Source of the DNA: JALOLG01 sp035557475
Lineage (GTDB): Bacteria > Actinomycetota > Acidimicrobiia > Acidimicrobiales > Ilumatobacteraceae
Direction of reading: 5' to 3'
Assembly (NCBI GenBank): GCA_035557475.1
Contig: DATMDV010000487.1
Location: 1 to 20,768, forward strand
Length of the DNA stretch: 20,768 nt
Position numbers and translations under genes: made by a program. Positions 1 through 7,230 of this stretch are shown piece after piece. The notes below the pieces were generated by a model. That model did no database searches and was not told where the DNA came from. It saw nothing but the letters and a program-made list of their open reading frames with translations. Within the stretch, counting starts at the first letter, position 1, and every line of letters starts with the position of its first letter.

Positions 1-1357
1 CGACCTCGACCGGGCGCGGGAGGTCGGCGACGCTCAGGCCGTCGAGGAAGCGGTGGTCGTCGGAGAGGCACACGTCGGGCAGCAGGTACCGGTGCCGTTG
101 CGGCTCCCCCGCCAGCACCCGGGAGAGGTCGGCCCCGGTCATCAGGCCGGTGACCGCGGTGTTGCCACCGAAGAACTCGTTGCGCACCGGGACGACGCGC
201 ACGTCGTCGCGCCCGAGCCCGACGATCAGCGGCCCAATGACCCGCGCACCCAGCTCGCCGGACAGGACGCCGATCGGCGCGCGTCTGGCGGGCCCGAGCG
301 TGACCGACGTCGCGCCGTGACCCGCTCCCCCGCTGGCGCCGTTGCACGACGTGGCGCGCAGCCCGGTGTACGCAGCGGGGTTGGCGGGAAGGTCGACGGC
401 GGCGAAGAACCCGCTCCGGGTCCCGGTGGCAGCGGTCGCATCGCCGAGGAACTCGAGCTCGAACGTGCGCGCCATGCCGACGCCGTCCTCGTGCATCGGG
501 AAACCGTCGTACGACCCCGCCGGCGGGAACGGCCGACGGGCCATCAAGTAGTACTCGTCGGCCGCGTGCACGAGGCGGTGCCCGAGCACGGTCTCGAAGA
601 CGTCCTGCCAGTCGTCGACGGCGTCGACGACGGCCGCCGCTTCGTCGGCCGTGTGGAGCCGCATCGCCGGTTCGGTGTTGAACCTCGACAGACCCAACGG
701 CACGACGGCCACCGAGGCGAGGTCAGGAAATCGGTCGAGGATCCCGGCCATCGTGTCGTCGAACACGGCGCCGTCGTTGATGCCCGGACACACGACGATC
801 TGACCACGCACCTCGATCCCGTGGTCGAGCAACGCCCGCAACCAGCGCAGGCTCATCCCGCCGCGCGGGTTGCGCAGCATCCGGCTGCGGATCTCCGGAT
901 CGGTAGCGTGGATGCTCACGTTCAGTGGCGACAGGCGCTCGGTCACGACACGCTCGAGATCGGCCTCGGTGAAGCGGGTCAGCGTCGTGAAGTTGCCGTA
1001 CAGGAAACTCAACCGGTAGTCGTCGTCCTTGAGGTAGAGGCTGCGGCGCATGCCCTTCGGCAACTGGTAGATGAAGCAGAACTCGCAGTGGTTGTCACAG
1101 GTACGAACGCGATCGAACACCGCGCTCTGCACCTCGACGCCGAGCGGTTCGCCGTCGCCCTTGGAGACGTCGACGATCAGCTCGATCCCGCCCCGCACGA
1201 CGTCGAGCTCGAGCACGGGCTCGTCGGTGAGGAGCTTCCACTCGATGACGTCGCGTGGGACCTGACCGTTGAGGCGCGCCACCTCGTCGCCGGGCGCGAG
1301 CCCGGCCAGCGCGGCGGGCGAACCGGGCGCGACAGCGACGATGAGGGGTGCTGGCAT
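1..1357 (-). CDS. DUF512/PDZ radical SAM-type Fe-S protein (3' end cut off)
   Basis: Translating the minus strand from ATG 1357 gives an open frame of 452 codons that runs off the window, so the C-terminus is missing. Residues 3-65 form a PDZ-like domain (PGSPAALAGLAPGDEV...). It is followed by a cysteine cluster, C87-x3-C91-x2-C94 in CDNHCEFCF, the CxxxCxxC pattern of a radical SAM 4Fe-4S site, then a TIM-barrel-like part with NVSIHATDPEIRSRML. The rest matches the DUF512 family (related to NifB/MoaA-type Fe-S oxidoreductases), whose substrate is unknown to me. The start is supported by a TAGCCT hexamer ending 9 bases upstream and by the PDZ domain beginning at once. It is divergent from ispH, 63 bp away. 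The family call is firm; the reaction is not known. Confidence 0.9.
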   Translation of the reverse strand, partial: MPAPLIVAVAPGSPAALAGLAPGDEVARLNGQVPRDVIEWKLLTDEPVLELDVVRGGIELIVDVSKGDGEPLGVEVQSAVFDRVRTCDNHCEFCFIYQLPKGMRRSLYLKDDDYRLSFLYGNFTTLTRFTEADLERVVTERLSPLNVSIHATDPEIRSRMLRNPRGGMSLRWLRALLDHGIEVRGQIVVCPGINDGAVFDDTMAGILDRFPDLASVAVVPLGLSRFNTEPAMRLHTADEAAAVVDAVDDWQDVFETVLGHRLVHAADEYYLMARRPFPPAGSYDGFPMHEDGVGMARTFELEFLGDATAATGTRSGFFAAVDLPANPAAYTGLRATSCNGASGGAGHGATSVTLGPARRAPIGVLSGELGARVIGPLIVGLGRDDVRVVPVRNEFFGGNTAVTGLMTGADLSRVLAGEPQRHRYLLPDVCLSDDHRFLDGLSVADLPRPVEV

Positions 1358-1366
1358 GGCCGCTCC

Positions 1367-1372
1367 AGGCTA
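1367..1372 (-). promoter_or_regulatory. Putative -10 box (TAGCCT) of the DUF512 gene
   Basis: Read on the minus strand, TAGCCT fits the actinobacterial TANNNT -10 pattern. It lies 9 bases before the ATG at 1357, so transcription would begin only a few bases before, or at, the start codon. No clear -35 element or Shine-Dalgarno site is visible. The same spacing recurs at many genes in the window. Confidence 0.4.
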
Positions 1373-1390
1373 TCGGCGAGGCTCCACCGC

Positions 1391-1396
1391 TAGCCT
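1391..1396 (+). promoter_or_regulatory. Putative -10 box (TAGCCT) upstream of ispH
   Basis: TAGCCT matches TANNNT and is the same hexamer used by the divergent DUF512 gene. It lies 10 bases before an ATG at 1407 that opens a 5-codon frame and 24 bases before the ispH ATG at 1421. The ispH message would therefore have a very short leader with no recognisable ribosome binding site. Confidence 0.4.
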
Positions 1397-1406
1397 GCGA
1401 CGTGAC

Positions 1407-1424
1407 ATGGGTGACCTGCGATGA
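1407..1424 (+). other. Possible 5-codon leader ORF (MGDLR) coupled to ispH
   Basis: ATG GGT GAC CTG CGA TGA lies between the putative -10 box and ispH, and its stop overlaps the ispH start in ATGA (1421-1424). A near-leaderless transcript could start translation here and re-initiate at ispH. This is an inference from position only; the frame is too short to test by composition. Confidence 0.2.
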
Positions 1425-2458
1425 GTGTCAATCGCGTGCTGCTCGCCGAGCCGCGTGGTTTCTGCGCCGGCGTCGAGATGGCGATCAAAGCCCTGGCGTG
1501 GATGGTTCGCAGCTTCGAACCGCCCGTCTACTGCTACCACGAGATCGTGCACAACCAGCTCATCGTCGACCGGTTCGAACGCCAGGGCGTGGTGTTCGTC
1601 GACGACATCGCCGAAGTGCCGCCGGGGAAGCCGATCATGCTGTCGGCGCACGGGTCGGCGCCGGAGGTGGTGGCCGCGGCACGCGCTCGCGGCAGTTATG
1701 TCGTCGACTCCGTGTGCCCGCTCGTCACCAAGGTCCACCACGAGGTCAAGGTGCGAGCCGGCAAGGGGTACCGCATCGTCTACGTCGGCCACGAAGGACA
1801 CGAGGAGGCCGTCGGCACGATGGCGGTCGCGCCCGGCTCGATGAGCCGCGTCGAATCGGTCGCCGAGGTCGATGCGCTTCCCGAGTTCGACGAGCCGGTC
1901 GCGCTCCTGGCCCAGACCACGCTGTCGCATCGCGACTGGCAGGACGTCGCCGTCCGCGTCGGTGAGCGCTTCCCCGAGGTGTGGACGCCGGGTCGCAGCG
2001 ACTTGTGCTTCGCGACGACGAACCGGCAGTCGGCGTTGATGGCGATGGCGACGCGGTGTGACGCGATCGTCGTGATCGGGTCGGCCAACTCGTCCAACAC
2101 GCGGGCGCTCGAGAAGCTCGCCGTGGAAGCCGGATGCCAGCGCGTGTTCCGCATCAATGCGGCCGACGAGCTCCCAGCCGACCTCTCCGGAACGGTGGGT
2201 GTCACCGCCGGCGCGTCGGCGCCAGAGGAGTTGGTCGACGAGGTGATCCGTGCGCTCGCCCCGACCGGCGGTGTCGAGGTGGTGCGCGTCACCGACGAGG
2301 ACGAGTACTTCCCACCCCCCCGCAACATCCGCGACCTGCAGACCGCGATCGAGGCTGCCAGCACGGCACTGCTGGGTGGTTCGATCCTCGAACGTCCGCT
2401 GATGGACGACCGCAGCCTCGGCGCGAGCGACGTCCTCGCCGCCCTCACATCGTCGTAG
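1421..2458 (+). CDS. ispH: 4-hydroxy-3-methylbut-2-enyl diphosphate reductase
   Basis: IspH (LytB) reduces HMBPP to IPP and DMAPP, the last step of the MEP isoprenoid pathway, using a 4Fe-4S cluster in the cytoplasm. The three cluster cysteines are visible: C15 in PRGFCAGVEMAI, C99 in DSVCPLVTKVH and C196 in DLCFATTNRQ. The HxE motif expected to carry the catalytic glutamate is GHEGHEEAVGTM (H127, E129), where many homologues have HPE. The SANSSNTRAL stretch is also typical. At 345 residues it is about 30 longer than the E. coli protein; the extra length is a C-terminal tail after residue 300 (EYFPPPRNI...LTSS). The in-frame stop TGA at 1412-1414 and the immediate family N-terminus fix the ATG at 1421. 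It is divergent from another Fe-S protein gene. Confidence 0.97.
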   Translation: MSVNRVLLAEPRGFCAGVEMAIKALAWMVRSFEPPVYCYHEIVHNQLIVDRFERQGVVFVDDIAEVPPGKPIMLSAHGSAPEVVAAARARGSYVVDSVCPLVTKVHHEVKVRAGKGYRIVYVGHEGHEEAVGTMAVAPGSMSRVESVAEVDALPEFDEPVALLAQTTLSHRDWQDVAVRVGERFPEVWTPGRSDLCFATTNRQSALMAMATRCDAIVVIGSANSSNTRALEKLAVEAGCQRVFRINAADELPADLSGTVGVTAGASAPEELVDEVIRALAPTGGVEVVRVTDEDEYFPPPRNIRDLQTAIEAASTALLGGSILERPLMDDRSLGASDVLAALTSS

Positions 2459-2479
2459 GCCGCACCCGGCCCGTGCCGA

Positions 2480-3685
2480 TCAGTTGCGCGGCACCTGGCT
2501 CCAGGGAACCTCACGATCGACGCGGACGTCGCCCGGCAGACCGAGCACCCGCTCGCCGAGGATGTTCTTCATCACCTCAGTCGTGCCACCCTCGATCGAG
2601 TTTGCGCGGCTGCGCAGGAACGCCTTCTGGAGCGTGTCGGACTCCATCGCCGTCTCGGGGCGGATCATCTCGTAGCTGCCGTACAGCATCCCGTCGGCAC
2701 CGAGCAGGTCGACGACCTTGGCGAGGATGTCCTTGTTGAGGTCGGCCGACGCCATCTTGGCGATCGAGCCCTCGGGTCCGGGATCGCCCATCTTGCGCAT
2801 CTGGTTGGCGCGGATGTTGGTGAGACGCAACACCTCGGCCCGCGACCACAGCTTCATCACGTCGTCGCGTGTGACGGCGTCCTTGCGATCCTCCGGGAGG
2901 TCGTTCCACGCGTTCACGAGCGCGGCGATGCTGCCCGAGCCCTTGCGCGGGATGGTGCCACCGATCGACACCCGCTCGTTCATGAGCGTCGTGAGCGAGA
3001 CCCGCCAGCCCTCGCCGGGCTTGCCGAGCATCTCGGATTCCGGGATTCGCGTGTCGGTGAAATAGACCTCGTTGAACTCGGCCTCGCCGGTCATCTGGCG
3101 CAGCGGCCTGACCTCGACACCCGGGGCGTGCATGTCGACGACGAACGCCGTGAGACCGGCATGCTTGACGGCCTCGGGATCGGTGCGCACGACGAGCAGG
3201 CCCCACCGCGACAGGTGGGCGAGTGTCGTCCACACCTTCTGGCCATTGACGATCCACTCGTCACCGTCGCGCGTCCCTCTCGACGAGAGGCCCGCGAAGT
3301 CGGAGCCCGAACCTGGCTCGCTGAACAGCTGACACCAGATCTCCTCGGCCGTGAACAGCGGGCGGAGGTAGCGCTGCTTCTGTTCCTCGGACCCCCACAC
3401 CACGACGGTCGGCCCGCACATCCCGTAGCCGATCGGGTTGCGGCTCATCGAGTTGGGTCCGCCGGCGGCGGTGATCCGTTCGTTGATCGATCGCTGCAGT
3501 CCGGGTGACAGCCCGAGCCCGCCGTGACCCTCAGGAAAGTGCACCCAGGCCAGCCCGCGGTCGAACTGCTGGCCGAGGAACTCACGCGCCGGCGTCGACG
3601 CCGGCGGGTACTGCTCGAGCAGGTCGTCGACGAGGTCGCTCACCTTCTGGGCATCGGCGCTGAGGGGCGTGTCGATCACGGTCAT
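2480..3685 (-). CDS. Acyl-CoA dehydrogenase (FadE type)
   Basis: A FAD flavoprotein of 401 residues, the usual length of the family, that would introduce an alpha-beta double bond into an acyl-CoA and pass electrons to ETF. The N-terminal helical domain is followed by the flavin/substrate signature WCQLFSEPGSGSDFAGL, the middle beta domain (VNGQKVWTTLAHLSRWGLL) and the C-terminal helical domain ending SIEGGTTEVMKNILGERVLG. E365 in SIEGG aligns with the catalytic base of medium-chain enzymes. Start ATG 3685 is chosen because a longer reading frame upstream is arginine-rich, unlike the family, and would cover the divergent lipoprotein gene; a TACCGT hexamer lies 7 bases upstream. The gene converges on ispH with a 21-bp gap. 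The substrate chain, fatty or steroid-like, cannot be told from sequence alone. Confidence 0.95.
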   Translation of the reverse strand: MTVIDTPLSADAQKVSDLVDDLLEQYPPASTPAREFLGQQFDRGLAWVHFPEGHGGLGLSPGLQRSINERITAAGGPNSMSRNPIGYGMCGPTVVVWGSEEQKQRYLRPLFTAEEIWCQLFSEPGSGSDFAGLSSRGTRDGDEWIVNGQKVWTTLAHLSRWGLLVVRTDPEAVKHAGLTAFVVDMHAPGVEVRPLRQMTGEAEFNEVYFTDTRIPESEMLGKPGEGWRVSLTTLMNERVSIGGTIPRKGSGSIAALVNAWNDLPEDRKDAVTRDDVMKLWSRAEVLRLTNIRANQMRKMGDPGPEGSIAKMASADLNKDILAKVVDLLGADGMLYGSYEMIRPETAMESDTLQKAFLRSRANSIEGGTTEVMKNILGERVLGLPGDVRVDREVPWSQVPRN

Positions 3686-3692
3686 CGCGATG

Positions 3693-3698
3693 ACGGTA
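3693..3698 (-). promoter_or_regulatory. Putative -10 box (TACCGT) of the acyl-CoA dehydrogenase gene
   Basis: On the minus strand TACCGT fits TANNNT and ends 7 bases before ATG 3685, the spacing expected for a leaderless transcript. No Shine-Dalgarno sequence is seen. Confidence 0.4.
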
Positions 3699-3759
3699 CT
3701 GGCGGTCCGGGACCGATGACGACACGTGACGAGGGCGCGCGTGGCACACTCGCAAGCGA

Positions 3760-4284
3760 ATGTCCTGGTCGGCCCGCGCCCCCGCGATCGCCGTGCTTCC
3801 CGTGATCCTGGCTCTCGTCGGCGCCGCGACGGCGTGCGACGGCGACGGCGGCGACACGATTCCCCTGCCAACCGAGGAACCGGCGCCGAGCGACACCGGT
3901 CCCACCACGACGAGCGCCCGCAGCACCCCGTTCTGCGCCGGCATGATCGACCTCGCCGAACGCCTCGACGGCGCCGACGAGACCGACGACACGGCGGCGA
4001 TGATCCGCGAGGCCTACGCCGATCTGGCCGAGGTGGTCCCCGACGAGATCCGGGACGATTTCGAGGCCGTCCGTGCGCTGCTCGTCGACCGGGCCGAGGG
4101 GACGGCAACGACGGCCAGCGAGGCGGTAGCGACGACGGACGTCACCGACGCAACAGCCGCCGACGGTGACGGTGAGGGTGCCGCAATCGCCGAGAGTCCG
4201 ACCGAGCGGCTCAACGACTACGTCGAGCTCGTCTGCCGCAGCACCGCCAACAACCCTGGCCCTCCCGAGACGGAGCCGCCCTGA
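3760..4284 (+). CDS. Small secreted lipoprotein, function unknown
   Basis: The 174-residue product begins with a signal peptide (hydrophobic residues 9-24) ending in AATAC, a relaxed lipobox with the acceptor at C26, so it is probably lipid-anchored on the outer face of the membrane. Residues 27-55 are a low-complexity Asp/Gly then Pro/Thr/Ser linker. A soluble part follows with FCAGMIDLAERLDG and later YVELVCRS, giving two cysteines (C59 and one near the C-terminus) that could form a disulfide. The region between is acidic and rich in Ala, Thr and Glu (DVTDATAADGDGEG). I recognise no domain. It is divergent from the acyl-CoA dehydrogenase gene and ends 18 bp before the convergent flavin reductase gene. 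Start ATG 3760 is set by the signal peptide. Confidence 0.8.
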   Translation: MSWSARAPAIAVLPVILALVGAATACDGDGGDTIPLPTEEPAPSDTGPTTTSARSTPFCAGMIDLAERLDGADETDDTAAMIREAYADLAEVVPDEIRDDFEAVRALLVDRAEGTATTASEAVATTDVTDATAADGDGEGAAIAESPTERLNDYVELVCRSTANNPGPPETEPP

Positions 4285-4302
4285 CCGCGATGGTTGGCAC
4301 GA

Positions 4303-4896
4303 TCACGCGTCGTCGTCCTCGAGCTCATCTGCGCCGGGATCGAAGCCTGCGGCGGTGACGCGTTCGATCAGCTGATCCCGAACGCTGACGCCCGGGACGC
4401 GAGCCCGCTCGCCGGAGATCCGCCATCCGAGGCGGCTCGAGTACAACAACGGCGGCTCGCGGAGTCGACCGGGGACGACGGCGATCACCTCGGCGAAGAA
4501 CAGCTCGTGGTCCTTCATCGTCAGCGTCTCGAGGGTCCGGCACCGCAGCCAGGCGATCGAGTTCGGCACCACCGGAGGCGCGTCCGGCTCGTCCGGCCAG
4601 TCGGTGAGGAACTCGCCCGCCACGTGGTGGAATCGGCGGCCCGGATAGCTGAAGTACTGACCCTCGGTGATCTGGTCGCCGGCCAGGACGCTCACGGAGA
4701 ACTCGCCGGCAGCGACGATGAGCGGATAGGTGTCGTGCTTCGGCGAGACGCTGGCCATCACGATCGGTTCCTCGAAGCTCACCTGCGAGACCCAGTGACT
4801 CGTGTACGCGCGGGTCGTTCCGCCGTGACGGGCGCCGACGACCTGCACACCCTTCATCATCTGCCCGAGCGATCGCTTGATCTCGCGGTCGATCAC
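4303..4896 (-). CDS. Flavin reductase-like FMN-binding protein
   Basis: This 197-residue protein fits the flavin reductase-like split-barrel family (NADH:FMN oxidoreductase component of two-component monooxygenases). Visible parts are an N-terminal helix with GQMMKGVQVV, the FMN-phosphate region AYTSHWVSQVSFEEPIVMAS (residues 30-49) where members usually have a Ser/Thr-rich TASSFTSVS-like motif, then FSVSVLAGDQ and the later strand HELFFAEVIAV. Such proteins supply reduced flavin to a partner oxygenase or act alone as flavoproteins. The start is GTG 4896 (VIDREIKRS); there is no convincing Shine-Dalgarno site. It lies 58 bp downstream of the SirB1-like gene on the same strand, so the two may be co-transcribed. 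The LLM oxidoreductase elsewhere in the window is a conceivable but unproven partner. Confidence 0.85.
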   Translation of the reverse strand: MIDREIKRSLGQMMKGVQVVGARHGGTTRAYTSHWVSQVSFEEPIVMASVSPKHDTYPLIVAAGEFSVSVLAGDQITEGQYFSYPGRRFHHVAGEFLTDWPDEPDAPPVVPNSIAWLRCRTLETLTMKDHELFFAEVIAVVPGRLREPPLLYSSRLGWRISGERARVPGVSVRDQLIERVTAAGFDPGADELEDDDA

Positions 4897-4954
4897 CGGA
4901 CCAGTTGACCACGTGCCGGCCGAAACCGGTCGCGTCGCGCGTCGTGCGGTCTCG

Positions 4955-5647
4955 TCAGTTGAGCACGGCGAGGGCGCGAACCGCGTCGGCGTCTTCGTTG
5001 TGCAGCTCGGGCATCGCCATCCGCATGCGCATCACGAGCGCCAGCCGGACCCGGTCGCCACGCTGGTCGAACCCGGCGCGCAGGTTGTTCAGCATGCGGG
5101 CGATGATCGCCCGGTTGGTGGCCGGGTCGAGATGCGAGTCGCGCCAGGACACCTGGTCGCGTGTGATGTCGCGCAACAACGTCTCGCAGCCTGCCCGATC
5201 GAGCGTGCGCCCACCGTGGAACGGGTCGACGAACCACTCGGGATCGTGCGGGTCGCCGACGAGGAAGTGGGCCGGCATCCCGATCCCGACGAGCTCGATG
5301 CCGCGGCGGCGGGCGACCTCGACGAGCAGCACCGAGAGCGTGATCGGGATGCCCCGACCGGTCTCGAGGACGTGGTCGAGGCACGAGTTCCGCCAGTCGG
5401 TGTACGTGGATCGGTCGCCGGTGAATCGCTTGCCGCCGAAAAGGCTGGCAACGAGGCCGTCGCGGTCGCCCTCGGGACACGACGCCGCGAGCACGTCGAG
5501 ATCGTCGAGCCACCGGTCGACGTCGAGATGAGGTCGCAGGACCGCTGACATCGTCAGCGCGGCCCGATCGAGCACGAGCTCGGCATCGGGGCGTCCGACC
5601 AGTGAAGTGAACGCTGCGATCGCTGCCGTGACATCGTCCCGGTCCAC
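4955..5647 (-). CDS. SirB1/transglutaminase-like protein
   Basis: The 230-residue product resembles the SirB1 family (transglutaminase-like core 2). The core runs RGIPITLSVLLVEVARRRGI (99-118), GIGMPAHFLVG with H127, and FVDPFHGGRTL with D141. The His and Asp of the Cys-His-Asp triad are present, but the helix that would carry the cysteine reads ITLS, so protease or transglutaminase activity is doubtful. The C-terminal part (RAIIARMLNNLRAGFDQRGD) resembles the helical, TPR-like tail of this family. GTG 5647 is chosen because a TACCGT hexamer ends 6 bases upstream; ATG 5674 is in frame but would overlap the divergent synthetase start. The role is unknown, and sulfate-reduction links implied by the name are not supported here. 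Confidence 0.85.
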   Translation of the reverse strand: MDRDDVTAAIAAFTSLVGRPDAELVLDRAALTMSAVLRPHLDVDRWLDDLDVLAASCPEGDRDGLVASLFGGKRFTGDRSTYTDWRNSCLDHVLETGRGIPITLSVLLVEVARRRGIELVGIGMPAHFLVGDPHDPEWFVDPFHGGRTLDRAGCETLLRDITRDQVSWRDSHLDPATNRAIIARMLNNLRAGFDQRGDRVRLALVMRMRMAMPELHNEDADAVRALAVLN

Positions 5648-5653
5648 ACCACG

Positions 5654-5659
5654 ACGGTA
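5654..5659 (-). promoter_or_regulatory. Putative -10 box (TACCGT) of the SirB1-like gene
   Basis: Minus-strand TACCGT lies 6 bases before GTG 5647, a leaderless arrangement. It overlaps by two bases the TATCGT hexamer that serves the divergent acyl-CoA synthetase gene, so polymerase could probably occupy only one of the two promoters at a time. Confidence 0.4.
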
Positions 5660-5663
5660 TCGT
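5658..5663 (+). promoter_or_regulatory. Putative -10 box (TATCGT) of the acyl-CoA synthetase gene
   Basis: TATCGT fits TANNNT and ends 9 bases before ATG 5673. No Shine-Dalgarno sequence is present between it and the start, which suggests a leaderless or nearly leaderless message. Confidence 0.4.
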
Positions 5664-5672
5664 CGACTCGGC

Positions 5673-7223
5673 ATGTTCCCGGGCGCGTTCGTTGACACAC
5701 AGGGTGACAAGCCGGCAGTGGTGATGGCCGGCAGTGGCTTCACGCAAACGTTTGCCGAGCTCGACGCGGCAGCGAATCGCCTGAGCCACGTGCTGCGTTC
5801 GGCCGGCCTCCAGCCGGGCGACCACGTCGCGTTGTGCATGGAGAACCACGACCGCTATCTCGAGGTGCTCTGGGGGTGCCGCTACGCAGGTCTGATCTTC
5901 ACCGCGGCTTCATCGCGCCTGACGAGCGGCGAGCTCGCCTACATCATCAACGACTGCGGGGCGAAGGCGTTCATCACGTCGCTGTATCTCGCCGACCAGG
6001 CGGCTGAGATCGTCGCCGACACACCAGGAGTGCAGTTGCGGTTGATGCTCGACGGCACGATCGACAGTCACGACAGCTACGAGGACGTGACCGCCGCACA
6101 GTCGTCCGAGCCACTTGCCGATCGCATCGCCGGCGCTGACATGCTGTACTCGTCGGGCACGACCGGCCGGCCGAAGGGCGTCCTACAGCCATTCGAACAA
6201 CGACCGCTCGAATCGTCCGCGATGGCCGTCGCCGAGTTGCTGAAGGCGCTGTACGGAGCCACGAGCGAGTCCGTCTACTTGTCGCCGGCACCCCTCTATC
6301 ACGCCGCACCGCTGCGGTTCTGCATGGCGATGCACACGATCGGCAGCACGGTCGTCGTGATGGAGCATTTCGACGCCGAGCTGTACCTGCAGCTCGTGGA
6401 GAAGTACGGCATCACGCACAGCCAGGTCGTGCCGACGATGTTCGTGCGGATGATGAAGCTCGATCCCGACGTGCGGGTCGAGTACGACCTGTCGTCGCTG
6501 CAATGCGTGATCCATGCCGCGGCGCCATGCCCGATCCCCGTGAAGAAGGGCATCATCGAATGGTTCGGTCCGGTGATCCACGAGTACTACGCAGGCACCG
6601 AGGGGAACGGCTTCGTCTACTGCAACAGTGAGATGTGGCTCTCCCACGAAGGGACGGTCGGGCGGCCGATCGCGTGTGTTCTCCACATCTGCGACGACGC
6701 GGGCGAGGAGCTGCCGATCGGCGAGAGCGGCACCATCTACTTCGAGGGCGGGGCCTCGTTCGAGTACCACAACGACGCCGAGAAGACGAAGGGATCGCGC
6801 CACCCCAAGGGCTGGAGCACGCTCGGCGATGTCGGGTACGTCGACGACGACGACTACCTCTACCTGACCGACCGCAAGGCGTACATGATCATCTCGGGCG
6901 GCGTGAACATCTATCCGCAGGAGGCCGAGAACGTCCTCGTCACGCATCCGGATGTGATCGACGTCGCCGTCTTCGGCGTGCCGAACGAGGAGTTCGGTGA
7001 AGAGGTCAAAGCGGTCGTCGAGCCACGCGAGATGCCCGCCGACCCCGACGCCTCGGCCGCCTTGGCATCGGAGCTGATCAGGTTCTGCCGCTCGCAACTC
7101 GCCGACATCAAGTGCCCGCGCTCGATCGACTTCCGCCCGGCGCTCCCCCGCCATCCGACTGGCAAGCTCTACAAACGCCTCCTCAAAGACGAGTACTGGC
7201 AAGCCGCCGGCCGCGCCATCTAG
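5673..7223 (+). CDS. Acyl-CoA synthetase (AMP-forming, ANL superfamily)
   Basis: A 516-residue ANL adenylating enzyme that would activate a carboxylic acid with ATP and load it on CoA, feeding beta-oxidation. The P-loop-like motif MLYSSGTTGRPKGV spans residues 157-170. The aromatic/Glu motif YYAGTEGNG and the hinge region GWSTLGDVGYVDDDDYLYLTDR followed by KAYMIISGGVNIYPQEAENVL lie in the expected order. The C-terminal catalytic lysine is K498 in PTGK. Length is normal. ATG 5673 is preferred over the in-frame ATG 5607, because the family N-terminus (FPGAFVDTQGDKPAVV) begins here, a TATCGT hexamer lies 9 bases upstream, and an earlier start would run through the divergent SirB1-like gene. The substrate is not predictable by eye. 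A 53-bp palindromic repeat begins 7 bases after its stop. Confidence 0.95.
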   Translation: MFPGAFVDTQGDKPAVVMAGSGFTQTFAELDAAANRLSHVLRSAGLQPGDHVALCMENHDRYLEVLWGCRYAGLIFTAASSRLTSGELAYIINDCGAKAFITSLYLADQAAEIVADTPGVQLRLMLDGTIDSHDSYEDVTAAQSSEPLADRIAGADMLYSSGTTGRPKGVLQPFEQRPLESSAMAVAELLKALYGATSESVYLSPAPLYHAAPLRFCMAMHTIGSTVVVMEHFDAELYLQLVEKYGITHSQVVPTMFVRMMKLDPDVRVEYDLSSLQCVIHAAAPCPIPVKKGIIEWFGPVIHEYYAGTEGNGFVYCNSEMWLSHEGTVGRPIACVLHICDDAGEELPIGESGTIYFEGGASFEYHNDAEKTKGSRHPKGWSTLGDVGYVDDDDYLYLTDRKAYMIISGGVNIYPQEAENVLVTHPDVIDVAVFGVPNEEFGEEVKAVVEPREMPADPDASAALASELIRFCRSQLADIKCPRSIDFRPALPRHPTGKLYKRLLKDEYWQAAGRAI

Positions 7224-7230
7224 CAACCCT

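Noticed and set aside
53..1393. A 446-codon plus-strand open frame opposite the DUF512 gene
   Set aside because: Its translation is rich in Arg, Val, Asp and His with no motif, typical of an antisense frame in high-GC DNA; the minus strand has a clear PDZ and cysteine motif.
3686..4108. N-terminal extension of the acyl-CoA dehydrogenase frame
   Set aside because: The extra residues are Arg/Pro-rich and unlike the family, cover the divergent lipoprotein gene, and the family N-terminus starts at ATG 3685.
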